35,088 nucleotides of DNA from Methanothrix sp. GTDB taxonomy: Archaea; Halobacteriota; Methanosarcinia; Methanotrichales; Methanotrichaceae. Numbering within the stretch: position 1 is the stretch's first letter; every line of letters begins with the position of its first letter. The stretch lies in contig JAPKYC010000177.1 of NCBI GenBank assembly GCA_026394505.1, positions 1 to 35,088 on the forward strand, in the 5' to 3' direction. The notes beneath the pieces were generated by a model. It was not told where the DNA came from, did no database searches, and saw nothing but the letters and a program-made list of their open reading frames with translations. This document shows positions 1-8,492 of the stretch, piece after piece. The position numbers were made by a program, and so were the translations under genes.

Positions 1-1
1 C

Positions 2-1189
2 CTAGTCGACGACTGCAACGTTCGCGTCTTCACCGGCGACGATGCCCTGGCAGACGAGATTGATGATCAGTACCTGATCGACATCAACAAGATGTTCCCA
101 GCCGACCAGGCCGAGGCCCTCAAGGCCGCTATCGGCAAGACAAGCTGGCAGGCCATCCATGTTCCAACCATCGTCGTCAGGTCCTGCGACGGCGGCACCA
201 CCTCCCGGTGGAGCGCCATGCAGCTATGTATGACCTTCATCGACGCCTACAACATGTGCGCCGGTGAGGCCGCTGTGGCTGATCTGGCCTACGCCGCCAA
301 GCACGCAGCCGTTCTGCAGATGTCCGAGATGCTGCCCGCAAGACGCGCACGCGGACCCAACAACCCCGGAGGACTGTCCTTTGGATTCCTGGCCGATATG
401 ATCCAGACCTCCAGGACACATGCTGCCGACCCAGTGAAGGTCTCCCTGAACGTAGTCGCCGCAGGCGCTGCGCTCTACGATCAGATCTGGCTGGGAAGCT
501 ACATGTCCGGCGGTGTCGGATTCACCCAGTACGCCACTGCAGCCTACACCAACGATGTCCTGGACGACTTCTGCTACTACGGCGTCGATTTCGCCGCAGA
601 CAAGTTCGGAGGATTCGCCAAGGCACCCCAGACTCTGGATCTAGCCAAGGAGCTGGCCACTGAGGTCAACGCCTACGGCATGGAGCAGTATGAGGAATTC
701 CCGACTCTGCTCGAGGATCACTTCGGTGGATCCCAGAGGGCATCCGTTCTGGCAGCCGCATCCGGTATTAGCTGCGCTATCGCCTCCGGCCACAGCCAGG
801 TAGGTCTCGCCGGCTGGTACCTGTCCATGCTCCTGCATAAGGAAGGATGGGGACGCCTGGGCTTCTTCGGCTACGACCTGCAGGATCAATGCGGTCCAAC
901 CAACGTGTTCTCCTACCAGTCAGACGAGGGCGCACCACTCGAGCTGAGGGGAGCTAACTACCCCAACTACGCGATGAACGTAGGTCACCAGGGCGAGTAC
1001 GCAGGCATCTCCAGCGCCGCACACGCCGGCCGCATGGACGCCTTCGCATGCAACCCCTTGATCAAGGTAACCTTCGCCAACCCCGGCATGGTATTCGACT
1101 GGGCAGATGTCCGCGCTTGCTTCGGCAAGGGTGGCGCCCGCGAGTTCCGCGCTGCAGGCGAGAGAAGCCTGGTCATGCCCGCAGTGTAG
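2..1189 (+). CDS. mcrA: Methyl-coenzyme M reductase alpha subunit, C-terminal part (5' truncated by window edge)
   Basis: Open frame from base 2 ([36 protein letters not shown]...). Contains [44 protein letters not shown] and [28 protein letters not shown], hallmark McrA motifs. Confidence 0.98.
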   Translation, partial: LVDDCNVRVFTGDDALADEIDDQYLIDINKMFPADQAEALKAAIGKTSWQAIHVPTIVVRSCDGGTTSRWSAMQLCMTFIDAYNMCAGEAAVADLAYAAKHAAVLQMSEMLPARRARGPNNPGGLSFGFLADMIQTSRTHAADPVKVSLNVVAAGAALYDQIWLGSYMSGGVGFTQYATAAYTNDVLDDFCYYGVDFAADKFGGFAKAPQTLDLAKELATEVNAYGMEQYEEFPTLLEDHFGGSQRASVLAAASGISCAIASGHSQVGLAGWYLSMLLHKEGWGRLGFFGYDLQDQCGPTNVFSYQSDEGAPLELRGANYPNYAMNVGHQGEYAGISSAAHAGRMDAFACNPLIKVTFANPGMVFDWADVRACFGKGGAREFRAAGERSLVMPAV

Positions 1190-1219
1190 GCCAAAAGCCT
1201 ACAGCTTTTCTCTTTTTTT
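1186..1219 (+). terminator. Putative transcription terminator of the mcr operon: stem-loop plus T tract
   Basis: GTAGGC-caaaa-GCCTAC (1186-1191/1197-1202) followed by agcTTTTcTcTTTTTTT; the stem includes the mcrA stop codon. Confidence 0.65.
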
Positions 1220-1296
1220 AGCTGTTCTTCGATATTTCTATTGCCTAGCGCTTGTAGCCTAATCGGCTAATGAATAATTTAATTAGAAGCTTGTCA

Positions 1297-1914
1297 TCAG
1301 GTCAGGGTCATTATGCCCTCGCCGTAGGCCACATTGTGCTTGAGGCTGATATCGGAGTTGTTGGATAGCGCCCAGATTATGGAGATCGCCTGGCCGGGCG
1401 AGAAAGATTTGTCGAACCTGTCTCCCGTATCCAGCTTTCTCTTAAGCTCGATGACAGTGCGACCGGCGCCTTTGCTGCCGCCAAATTCCTCAATGTCGTT
1501 TGTGCCTCCTAGCATGGTGTCCTCGATATGCGGACCGTAGTTGCCCGTGCAATACTCGTCCAGTGCCATCGCCTTGCCTGCTTGCACTGAGGCCAGGATT
1601 ATGTCGGCGTTCTTCATCCATTCCAGGGGCTCGAAGCCAATGGCCAGCCAGCCATCAGTGCTGCCGTTCAGGGCCAGGTAGAGATATTCCCCATCGTTCT
1701 TCCAGGAGATCTCCATCTCTCCTCCGCTGTATCCCTGCCTGGCCGGGCCCTGCAGGAGCATGCTGCGGGAGTATTCGCTCTCACCCACAATTCCATCAGC
1801 TTTCCACTCCGTTGTGGCTGCCTTCTCCGCTACGATCGGGGCTTCTTTAGGCTGAATGCAGCCGGAGGACAGGAGCAGCAAACCTAATAATAACGCGACA
1901 AGAATTGACTTCAT
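1297..1914 (-). CDS. DOMON-domain-like lipoprotein
   Basis: N-terminal lipobox-type signal (LLLGLLLLSSGC); DOMON-like pattern EYLYLALNGSTDGWLAIGFEP...MKNADIILASV and GRTVIELKRKLDTGD. Confidence 0.75.
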   Translation of the reverse strand: MKSILVALLLGLLLLSSGCIQPKEAPIVAEKAATTEWKADGIVGESEYSRSMLLQGPARQGYSGGEMEISWKNDGEYLYLALNGSTDGWLAIGFEPLEWMKNADIILASVQAGKAMALDEYCTGNYGPHIEDTMLGGTNDIEEFGGSKGAGRTVIELKRKLDTGDRFDKSFSPGQAISIIWALSNNSDISLKHNVAYGEGIMTLT

Positions 1915-2152
1915 ATTGCAATTATATTGGTCTGAGGGATATATCAGATTTTCGAATTAGTGGTAAAGGCTTGGCTGGGCTGAGGCAGTCCTTTTGGACG
2001 AGAGCCGGGTCAGGATTTACGGGGGCGATCCAATCCAAATATTTGATGCCGTCCTGCAGTTCACTTCGAGCTGCGCTGCTGCACAAGAGGTTTAAGTGAC
2101 TGATCCGCAGATAGGCAGCAAATTAAAATAGATTCTTCCCTATCAGATTCTT

Positions 2153-2911
2153 GTGGAAGAAAATATTCTGGCAGCTCTCGCGCTCACCCTCTTTGCCGGC
2201 CTGGCCACCGGCATAGGCAGCCTGATCTCCTATTTCATCCCAAAACCCGACATGCGCTACCTCTCCGTGAGCCTGGGATTTGCGGCCGGAGTGATGATCT
2301 ACGTGGGCTTTGTGGACCTCTTCTTTAGCGCCAAAGCCGTATTGGGATTAGGCTACGCCAATCTCTTCTTCTTGTGCGGGCTTGTCCTCATCTATCTGCT
2401 GGACCATCTCATTCCTCATATTCACATGGACGGACAGGTGGATTCTCAGTGCAACCGTCTCTACCGGAGTGGGATAATGACCACCATCGGCATAGCCATC
2501 CACAATCTGCCCGAGGGCATGACCGTGGCTTTGGTCTCCCTGGCGGATCTCCGTCTGGGAATTCCCGTTGCCATAGCCATCGCCATTCACAATATTCCGG
2601 AAGGGATTGCCTGCTGCATACCGCTTTACTGCGCCACATCCGACAGAAAGAAATCCTGCTTGCTCTCTTTCGCCGCCGGCATGACCGAGCCCCTGGGAGG
2701 AGTCGTGGCTGTGCTTCTGCTCTATCCCTTTCTTAATGCCTGGATCTTGGCGGCAGCATCGGCCCTGGTGGCAGGGATCATGGTCTTCATCTGTTTTGAT
2801 GAGCTCATACCCATTGCCAATAAATATGGCAGCGAGCATCTCACCAATCTGGGAATCATAGTCGGATTTATCATAATGATGATTGGACTTGGCTTGATGG
2901 AAAATTTTTGA
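2153..2911 (+). CDS. zupT: ZIP-family divalent metal transporter (ZupT-like)
   Basis: GIAIHNLPEGMTVAL and AIAIHNIPEGIACCIPLY metal-binding helices, multiple TM segments; GTG start. Confidence 0.9.
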   Translation: MEENILAALALTLFAGLATGIGSLISYFIPKPDMRYLSVSLGFAAGVMIYVGFVDLFFSAKAVLGLGYANLFFLCGLVLIYLLDHLIPHIHMDGQVDSQCNRLYRSGIMTTIGIAIHNLPEGMTVALVSLADLRLGIPVAIAIAIHNIPEGIACCIPLYCATSDRKKSCLLSFAAGMTEPLGGVVAVLLLYPFLNAWILAAASALVAGIMVFICFDELIPIANKYGSEHLTNLGIIVGFIIMMIGLGLMENF

Positions 2912-3018
2912 GGCATTGTGAACATAGCTTCATGGCCGCAGAAGGCGCAAATCCTGCGTCTCCCATGTCAAGGTATAAATAATTTCTCACAATGTTGCTA
3001 TTTACTATTACTATAAGA

Positions 3019-3069
3019 AAAGCTGATCTCGAACGAAATAGGATTACGCTCATTCGAGATCAAGGCTTT
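3019..3069. repeat. Inverted repeat / hairpin
   Basis: AAAGC-TGATCTCGAA ... 19-nt loop ... TTCGAGATCA-ag-GCTTT: perfect 10-bp stem plus 5 bp beyond a 2-nt bulge. Confidence 0.7.
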
Positions 3070-3083
3070 CGATCTGGTGATGG

Positions 3084-3297
3084 ATGATGAAGGCAATGCT
3101 CTTGGGCAGCTTCTGTCTGCTGCTGGCGTCAGTTTTAAGCACGGTTTATGCTTCTGATCGTAGGAGCAGTCGGCTAAGTGTTGGATGCCGTCGATGACTG
3201 GCGGGCGGAAATGCTGACCCGCGCCGATCTGGACATTGCCTGCAAAGACCCTAAGCATGGCCTCAATTCGAGGCCAGCTTTCTCACCAGAGGCATGA
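3084..3297 (+). pseudogene. Remnant of a small exported protein (frameshifted)
   Basis: ATG-initiated signal-peptide-like MMKAMLLGSFCLLLASVLSTVYASD..., then a frame change to ...VLDAVDDWRAEMLTRADLDIACKDPKHGLNSRPAFSPEA*. Neither part alone makes a sensible protein. Confidence 0.35.
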
Positions 3298-4447
3298 TTG
3301 CCGGCCTGGTGCCCTTCGCCGGCTTTGCCGGCCCGGCTGAAAGGCCCATCTCCAGGCCCAGGGATCCCATCATCTCCTGGTTGAAGCGCTCACCAATCTC
3401 ATCGAAGATCCTCTGATAGGCAATGCAATGAGGGTCGACCCCCTTAATCTCGCCGTTCGTGGGCGCTATGGCATTGTAGGGGCAGCCTCCCCGGCAGTAG
3501 CGGATATGCTTGCAGCCTTTGCATTCCCGGTCCACATACTCCTTGAAGCGGCCCATGCGCACTCCTGCCGCGGATTCTGCCAGATCCTTCCGGCTGGGAT
3601 GATCGCGGACATGGCCCATGACGTACTCCGGCATGCCCACGAAGCGATAGCAGGGATAGATGCTGCCATCCGGGCCCACGGCAAAGGTGTTCTCCATGCA
3701 GTCTACAAAGGTGCAGACAGTGCCCCGCCCGGTGAAGACGCATCGGCAGTAGTCATTGATATTGCGAACCTCTATCCGGTTCATGTTCTCCAGGTACTTG
3801 TCCAGCAAATAGACCAGAAGCTCGCCGTACTTTTCCGGAGAGAGCGCCCATTTGTCCGGCTCGTTGCTTCGCAGCGACGGCAATGCCGGATGCAGCTTGA
3901 GCGTGAGATCGTTTTCCAGGAAAAAATTGAATATATCTTCTTTGAATTGCACGGAGTAAGAGGTAAAAGTGCATATGAACTGCACCTGCAGACCGTGGCT
4001 CTTTGCCAGTTCATAGCCTCGCATGGTTCTCTCGTAGTAGCCCTCCGATCTTTGCAGGTCGTTTAACTCCTGGGGCCCATCCAGGCTGGAGCCGATGGGG
4101 ATGCTGTACTGGGCCAGGACATCGGCTAATTCAGGAGTAAGCTTCCAGAGGTTGGTCTGCAAAGCGAAGTTGGGCTCTAGATGCTGGAGTTCACCGGTAA
4201 GCAGGGGAAGAGCCTGCCGATAGAAATCGGCCCCGGCTAAGAGGGGTTCGCCTCCATGAAATGTGAAGGTGACGGGATCGCTCCGGAAATCCTTGAGCCA
4301 GGCCACAGTATCCTTAACGGTCTCTATGCTCATAATAGGAGAGCCCACCTCAGAACTCCAGCAATAAGCGCATTTGGATGGACAGCCAAGGGTGGGGATG
4401 ATCATGACGTGAAAAGGCCTTTTTTGTTTCATCTTTTGTCTCATCAA
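3263..4447 (-). CDS. Radical SAM/SPASM protein, putative peptide- or protein-modifying maturase
   Basis: CPSKCAYC (CxxxCxxC), FTFHGGEPLLAG, SPASM-like Cys-rich C terminus (CKGCKHIRYCRGGCPYNAI...DPHC). Confidence 0.88.
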   Translation of the reverse strand: MMRQKMKQKRPFHVMIIPTLGCPSKCAYCWSSEVGSPIMSIETVKDTVAWLKDFRSDPVTFTFHGGEPLLAGADFYRQALPLLTGELQHLEPNFALQTNLWKLTPELADVLAQYSIPIGSSLDGPQELNDLQRSEGYYERTMRGYELAKSHGLQVQFICTFTSYSVQFKEDIFNFFLENDLTLKLHPALPSLRSNEPDKWALSPEKYGELLVYLLDKYLENMNRIEVRNINDYCRCVFTGRGTVCTFVDCMENTFAVGPDGSIYPCYRFVGMPEYVMGHVRDHPSRKDLAESAAGVRMGRFKEYVDRECKGCKHIRYCRGGCPYNAIAPTNGEIKGVDPHCIAYQRIFDEIGERFNQEMMGSLGLEMGLSAGPAKPAKGTRPAIMPLVRKLASN

Positions 4448-4701
4448 TTTTTGCCCTTCTTTAAACTACAAATAGTTTATCTCGAAAGGTTCTGTCAACT
4501 CTTCGGTAGTTCACCTTATCCCAAGCGACCTGTCAAGACTCGGTGAAAAAGAATGGATACCATTCGTCATAAGGATATCTTCTAAAATTAATTCACTGGC
4601 AATTTCATCGCAAGCCAGGAAAAATCGGATGTAGTGCACGACCAGGCTAGCCTTTCTGGCGGAGAGGAGGCTGGAGATGAACAAGCCTTCCGCCCAATCA
4701 A

Positions 4702-5604
4702 TCAGCTCTTGACCGCCAGCATCCTCTCAATCGACCGGCGCGCCCTCACCGCTATCTCCTCGGGCACCGTCACCTGCGGCTGCAACGTTTGCAGCGCCTG
4801 CAACACCAGGGCCAGGGTGGTCTTCTTCATATTCTGGCAGATGGCGTTCGTGCTCAGCGGATAAAACTCCTTCAGAGGATTCTCCTTCTTCAGTCGGTAG
4901 ATCATGCCCGTCTCCGTGCCGATGATAAACTCCCTGGCAGCGCCGTCCTTGGCATGTCTGCCCATTCCGGCCGTGCTGTAGACGAAATCGGCCTGATCGA
5001 TGACTTCCGGTCGGCACTCCGGGTGCACCAGCACCTCTGCATTCGGGTGCTTTGACCGGGCGGCCTGCACCTCCTCCGCAGTGAGGTGATCGTGCACATA
5101 GCAGTAGCCGTTCCAGGGAATGATCTTCTTATCGGTATGGCGGGCCACGTAGGCGGCCAGATTCCTGTCCGGAACAAAGATGACCTCCTTCTCGGACAGT
5201 GAGTTTACCACCTGCACGCCGTTGGCGGAAGTGCAACAGACATCGCTCTCCGCTTTTATCTCAGCCGTGGAATTGACATAACAGACCACTGCTGCACCCG
5301 GATTCAGGGCTATAAGATCGCGGAGCTGATCAGGTGTAATCATGTGGGCCATGGGGCACCAGGCACCCTTAACCGGCAGAACGACCTTTTTTTGCGGGGA
5401 GAGAATGGCCGCAGTCTCCGCCATGAAGTCCACTCCACAAAAGATAATGACCTCCGAGTCCAGGCGGGCTGCAGCCCGGGAGAGCTCCAGGGAGTCGCCC
5501 ACCAGGTCGGCTGCATCCTGCACTTGCGGCATCTGGTAGTTATGGGCCAGGATGGTCGCATGGCGCTCCTTTTTTAAAGCGAGAATCTCTTCTATCATAG
5601 CCAT
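4702..5604 (-). CDS. nadA: Quinolinate synthase A
   Basis: ILAHNYQMPQVQDAADLVGDSLELS, GAWCPMAHMITPDQL, CCTSANGVQVV, VHPECRPEV, STAGMGRHAKD, STNAICQNMKKTTL. Confidence 0.97.
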   Translation of the reverse strand: MAMIEEILALKKERHATILAHNYQMPQVQDAADLVGDSLELSRAAARLDSEVIIFCGVDFMAETAAILSPQKKVVLPVKGAWCPMAHMITPDQLRDLIALNPGAAVVCYVNSTAEIKAESDVCCTSANGVQVVNSLSEKEVIFVPDRNLAAYVARHTDKKIIPWNGYCYVHDHLTAEEVQAARSKHPNAEVLVHPECRPEVIDQADFVYSTAGMGRHAKDGAAREFIIGTETGMIYRLKKENPLKEFYPLSTNAICQNMKKTTLALVLQALQTLQPQVTVPEEIAVRARRSIERMLAVKS

Positions 5605-5640
5605 TGAACTGTCCCCCTGTCTGAGAACTATTATTTCAAC

Positions 5641-6300
5641 CTAGTCATCTGCCATTCTGCGGACCCGCTCCAGGGCCAGCAGCGCATCCTCCATCTTGAA
5701 GTCCCGCTTCTCCCTGGCCAAAAATTCGCGAAAACGCTGCAGCTCCTTTTCCTTCACCAGGCCTGATGCATCCGAAAGCATGCGCTCATAGGTTCGATCG
5801 GGAAAGTATTGGGCCTCTGCGAAATGAAATAGCTTGTCTTTGCAGGAAGCGCTAATTACCCCCATCTGCCAGGCCAAATCCAAATTGAAGCGAATATTCA
5901 CCAGCGGCTCGGACCTGGGCTCATAGGAGAATGGATCGAAGACCAGAGCCACCTCATCATCCGAGACCAGATGGCCGCTTTTGTAAGCCTGATAAATCTT
6001 GCCTATGCCCTCCATGCCGTAAATGTCCAGCTCTGAGGCACGCAAGGCTCCCATGCTGGAGGCGCCCAGGACCTTTGCCCCCGCCTCCAGAGCATAGATT
6101 ACCTCCTTGTGAGCCACGGAGCATTCCTGAAAGAAGACGCCATCGATGAGCAGAATGATCCCGGCCCCTTCCTTGGCAGCCAGGTAAATGTCGCCCCGCT
6201 TGGCTGGTGGCCGATAGTCAGCCTCCAAAATCTGCTCCGCCCTAGCCCTGGAGAGGCTTGGCCCTAGGAAGACGACGATTCCTGGCATTTCTGCTGGCAT
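5641..6300 (-). CDS. tfuA: TfuA-like protein (partner of YcaO in thioamide formation)
   Basis: VVFLGPSLSRARAEQIL, DGVFFQECSVAHKEVIYALEAGAKVLGASSMGALRASEL. Alternative start ATG at 6288. Confidence 0.92.
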   Translation of the reverse strand: MPAEMPGIVVFLGPSLSRARAEQILEADYRPPAKRGDIYLAAKEGAGIILLIDGVFFQECSVAHKEVIYALEAGAKVLGASSMGALRASELDIYGMEGIGKIYQAYKSGHLVSDDEVALVFDPFSYEPRSEPLVNIRFNLDLAWQMGVISASCKDKLFHFAEAQYFPDRTYERMLSDASGLVKEKELQRFREFLAREKRDFKMEDALLALERVRRMADD

Positions 6301-7507
6301 CTTTGCACCTTTTCCCCACCCTTTCCGGGTCCACCGCCGCTATCTCAAGCCCCGGCACAATCACCCTGACCACGGGAAGGCCTATCTCCTCGCGAGTCAA
6401 GTCCACTACCACTACCCGATCGAGGCTTGCCTCTTCCAGTTTCTTTAGCATGTATTTTATGTCAAGCAGAAAGTCATCGCTCTCAAAGGACTGGATCTTT
6501 GCAAAGCACTTCGTATCGGTTGCTTCAAACCAGTGCTTGTTAAGCCTCTTGGTCCGATCGTAGCCGATCTGCTTTCTAAAATCAGCTATCGTTGTGTCCT
6601 CTCTCGCCCCGTGAATCTGGGTGAGACGGCTTTGCGCCACCTCGGTGAGGGCGCGCAGCACGGCCACGCCGGCGCTGGTGTGCGTGCCCATGCCCGTGGT
6701 GAGAAGGGTTGGATCGCGCAGCCGTACATCATCGGCCGCGGCCGCGCAGGTCGGAACGCCAATGTCGCTGGTGATATCCCTCAGATAGACATCTACCTCG
6801 GCAGCCGCGAATTTATCCAGGAGGCCTTTCGCCAGGCCGTCCTCAACGTCGCAGATCAAAGGGCCGGCCCTCCTCGTCGCCTCCACCAGGGCCCAGGCAT
6901 CTCTTTCAATAACCTCGGCCAGACCATGAAATATTGCCTCTTCAATCACATTGCCCGAGGCCAGGCCAGTGGTATTGGTTCTAAAGAGGCGTTTGTAATC
7001 GGAGGGCAACGGATGAAAAACGGCATTGGCCGGAACTAAGATCTCTTCGTCATTCATGATGTCCCAGCCGGAAATCCAGGGTATCATGGCATCCGGCTCT
7101 GCCCCCTCCGGCAGGATCAGCTCGCGTGGGTCCAGCGCCCCGTCCAGACGGGAGAAGCAGTCGATTTTAAGCTCCCTGTCTTTCACCTCAGCGGAGTAGC
7201 GCTCCAGGCCCTCCATCATGGCCGATACTTTGGCCTCGGTGGGCGTGGCTCCTTTGCCGTTGTAGACGGAGATGGCACCGCGATCAGCCATGGGCCGGAT
7301 GGAGGAGAAGACGGGTATACCGATTCGGTCCAGATTGGTTATGTCCGCCACCCTGGTGATCCCGGCGGCGGGCAATTTGGCCTCGGCGCGCTTTAGCGTC
7401 TCCTCGGGTGGCAGAGCCCGATGGGTATCGTCTTTGTACTTTTTTATGCAGGACGCAAGTCTCATTGCCTGGGCTAAGGGCAGCGATGGAATATAAACTC
7501 TGTTCAA
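6242..7507 (-). CDS. ycaO: YcaO-domain protein (ATP-dependent backbone-activating enzyme, thioamidation type)
   Basis: NGKGATPTEAKVSAMMEGLERYSAE, GLASGNVIEEAIFHGLAEVIERDAWALVE, AVLRALTEVAQSRLTQIHGARED; overlaps tfuA start. Confidence 0.95.
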   Translation of the reverse strand: MNRVYIPSLPLAQAMRLASCIKKYKDDTHRALPPEETLKRAEAKLPAAGITRVADITNLDRIGIPVFSSIRPMADRGAISVYNGKGATPTEAKVSAMMEGLERYSAEVKDRELKIDCFSRLDGALDPRELILPEGAEPDAMIPWISGWDIMNDEEILVPANAVFHPLPSDYKRLFRTNTTGLASGNVIEEAIFHGLAEVIERDAWALVEATRRAGPLICDVEDGLAKGLLDKFAAAEVDVYLRDITSDIGVPTCAAAADDVRLRDPTLLTTGMGTHTSAGVAVLRALTEVAQSRLTQIHGAREDTTIADFRKQIGYDRTKRLNKHWFEATDTKCFAKIQSFESDDFLLDIKYMLKKLEEASLDRVVVVDLTREEIGLPVVRVIVPGLEIAAVDPERVGKRCKDASRNARNRRLPRAKPLQG

Positions 7508-7920
7508 AGGAAGGGCAATTTGTCCTTCTTTCGGTAAGCCAGGGCCTGGCAGGTCGCGATCAATCGCCCGTCTTCGCCGGTGACGGAAATCTGGCAGGCC
7601 GAGATCTTTCGAGAGCGATTGACCTCCCGCCCCTCTGCCAGCAAGCTCTCGCCGGCAAGAGGCGCGCTGAGGTAATTCATATTCACGCCTAAGGCCACAG
7701 CCACTGTGCCGTGCGAGTTGACGGCCAACTCGAAGGCGGCATCCACCAGCGAGTAGATGGCGGCTCCATGAGTAGTGCCGAAGAGGTTGTTCATATTCTC
7801 GGAGGTCTTCATCTTGAGAAGAGCGCGGCCCTCATCGAGCTCTACAATCCGAATGCCGAAGATCTTAGCATAAGGCTCCTCCAAAAAGCGTTTCTCTAAA
7901 GCTGCCAGGCATTGGTCCAA
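7504..7920 (-). CDS. PaaI-type hotdog thioesterase
   Basis: NNLFGTTHGAAIYSLVDAAFELAVNSHG, VNMNYLSAPLAGESLLAEG; 4-nt ATGA overlap with ycaO. Confidence 0.88.
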   Translation of the reverse strand: MDQCLAALEKRFLEEPYAKIFGIRIVELDEGRALLKMKTSENMNNLFGTTHGAAIYSLVDAAFELAVNSHGTVAVALGVNMNYLSAPLAGESLLAEGREVNRSRKISACQISVTGEDGRLIATCQALAYRKKDKLPFL

Positions 7921-7988
7921 AGCATCATCCCTCTCTTGGATGAGTATTCTCGAAACGGTTATATCTGCTCCGCTCGATCTAGGGGCCT

Positions 7989-8492
7989 ATGCCCAGCTCC
8001 TCAGGCAATAGGCCGGAGCCGGTCTCCATTGAGGTGAGCGGCTCTGCGGTATCCATTGTCCTCACCCAGGGCGCTATCAATATCTGGTTCGGAAGAAAAT
8101 TAGATAAGTCACTTATCGCCAAGATTCTTCTGATAATCTCCAAGGTCGATGGAACAGCGGAGCACGAAAAGGAGGTCTTATGCCGTTTCGATGAGATCAG
8201 CGAGTTTGAGAACAACGGATATATCCTCACCTCCTACGCCCGCAAGAAAGAGTTGTACAGGGCCATATTTGTGGTTCCGTTCTCCAATTGCCGGGCGCTG
8301 GAGATGTTCATGGAGTCCATCTCCCAGGAGACGGAGAAAGAGGATGTTAAGATCACCCTTTATTGGAGAGGGGGCAGAATCAGGATGAATCTTATAAAAG
8401 AGGAGCTGTCCAGGCTCAATTGCTTTGGCACACAGAATGTGGTTTATAAGGATGAGCCGGCGGGAAATGTAGGCAGGAGGGAGGAGCCATGA
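7989..8492 (+). CDS. Conserved-looking hypothetical protein
   Basis: 167-aa ORF with coding-like composition; its stop overlaps the start of the aminotransferase gene (4 nt), suggesting co-translation. Confidence 0.65.
   Translation: MPSSSGNRPEPVSIEVSGSAVSIVLTQGAINIWFGRKLDKSLIAKILLIISKVDGTAEHEKEVLCRFDEISEFENNGYILTSYARKKELYRAIFVVPFSNCRALEMFMESISQETEKEDVKITLYWRGGRIRMNLIKEELSRLNCFGTQNVVYKDEPAGNVGRREEP

Noticed and set aside
4500-4515. Second IS605-like end (GGTGAACTACCG on the minus strand)
   Set aside because: Only about 10 nt shared with the 14183 element and no palindrome afterwards; probably chance.
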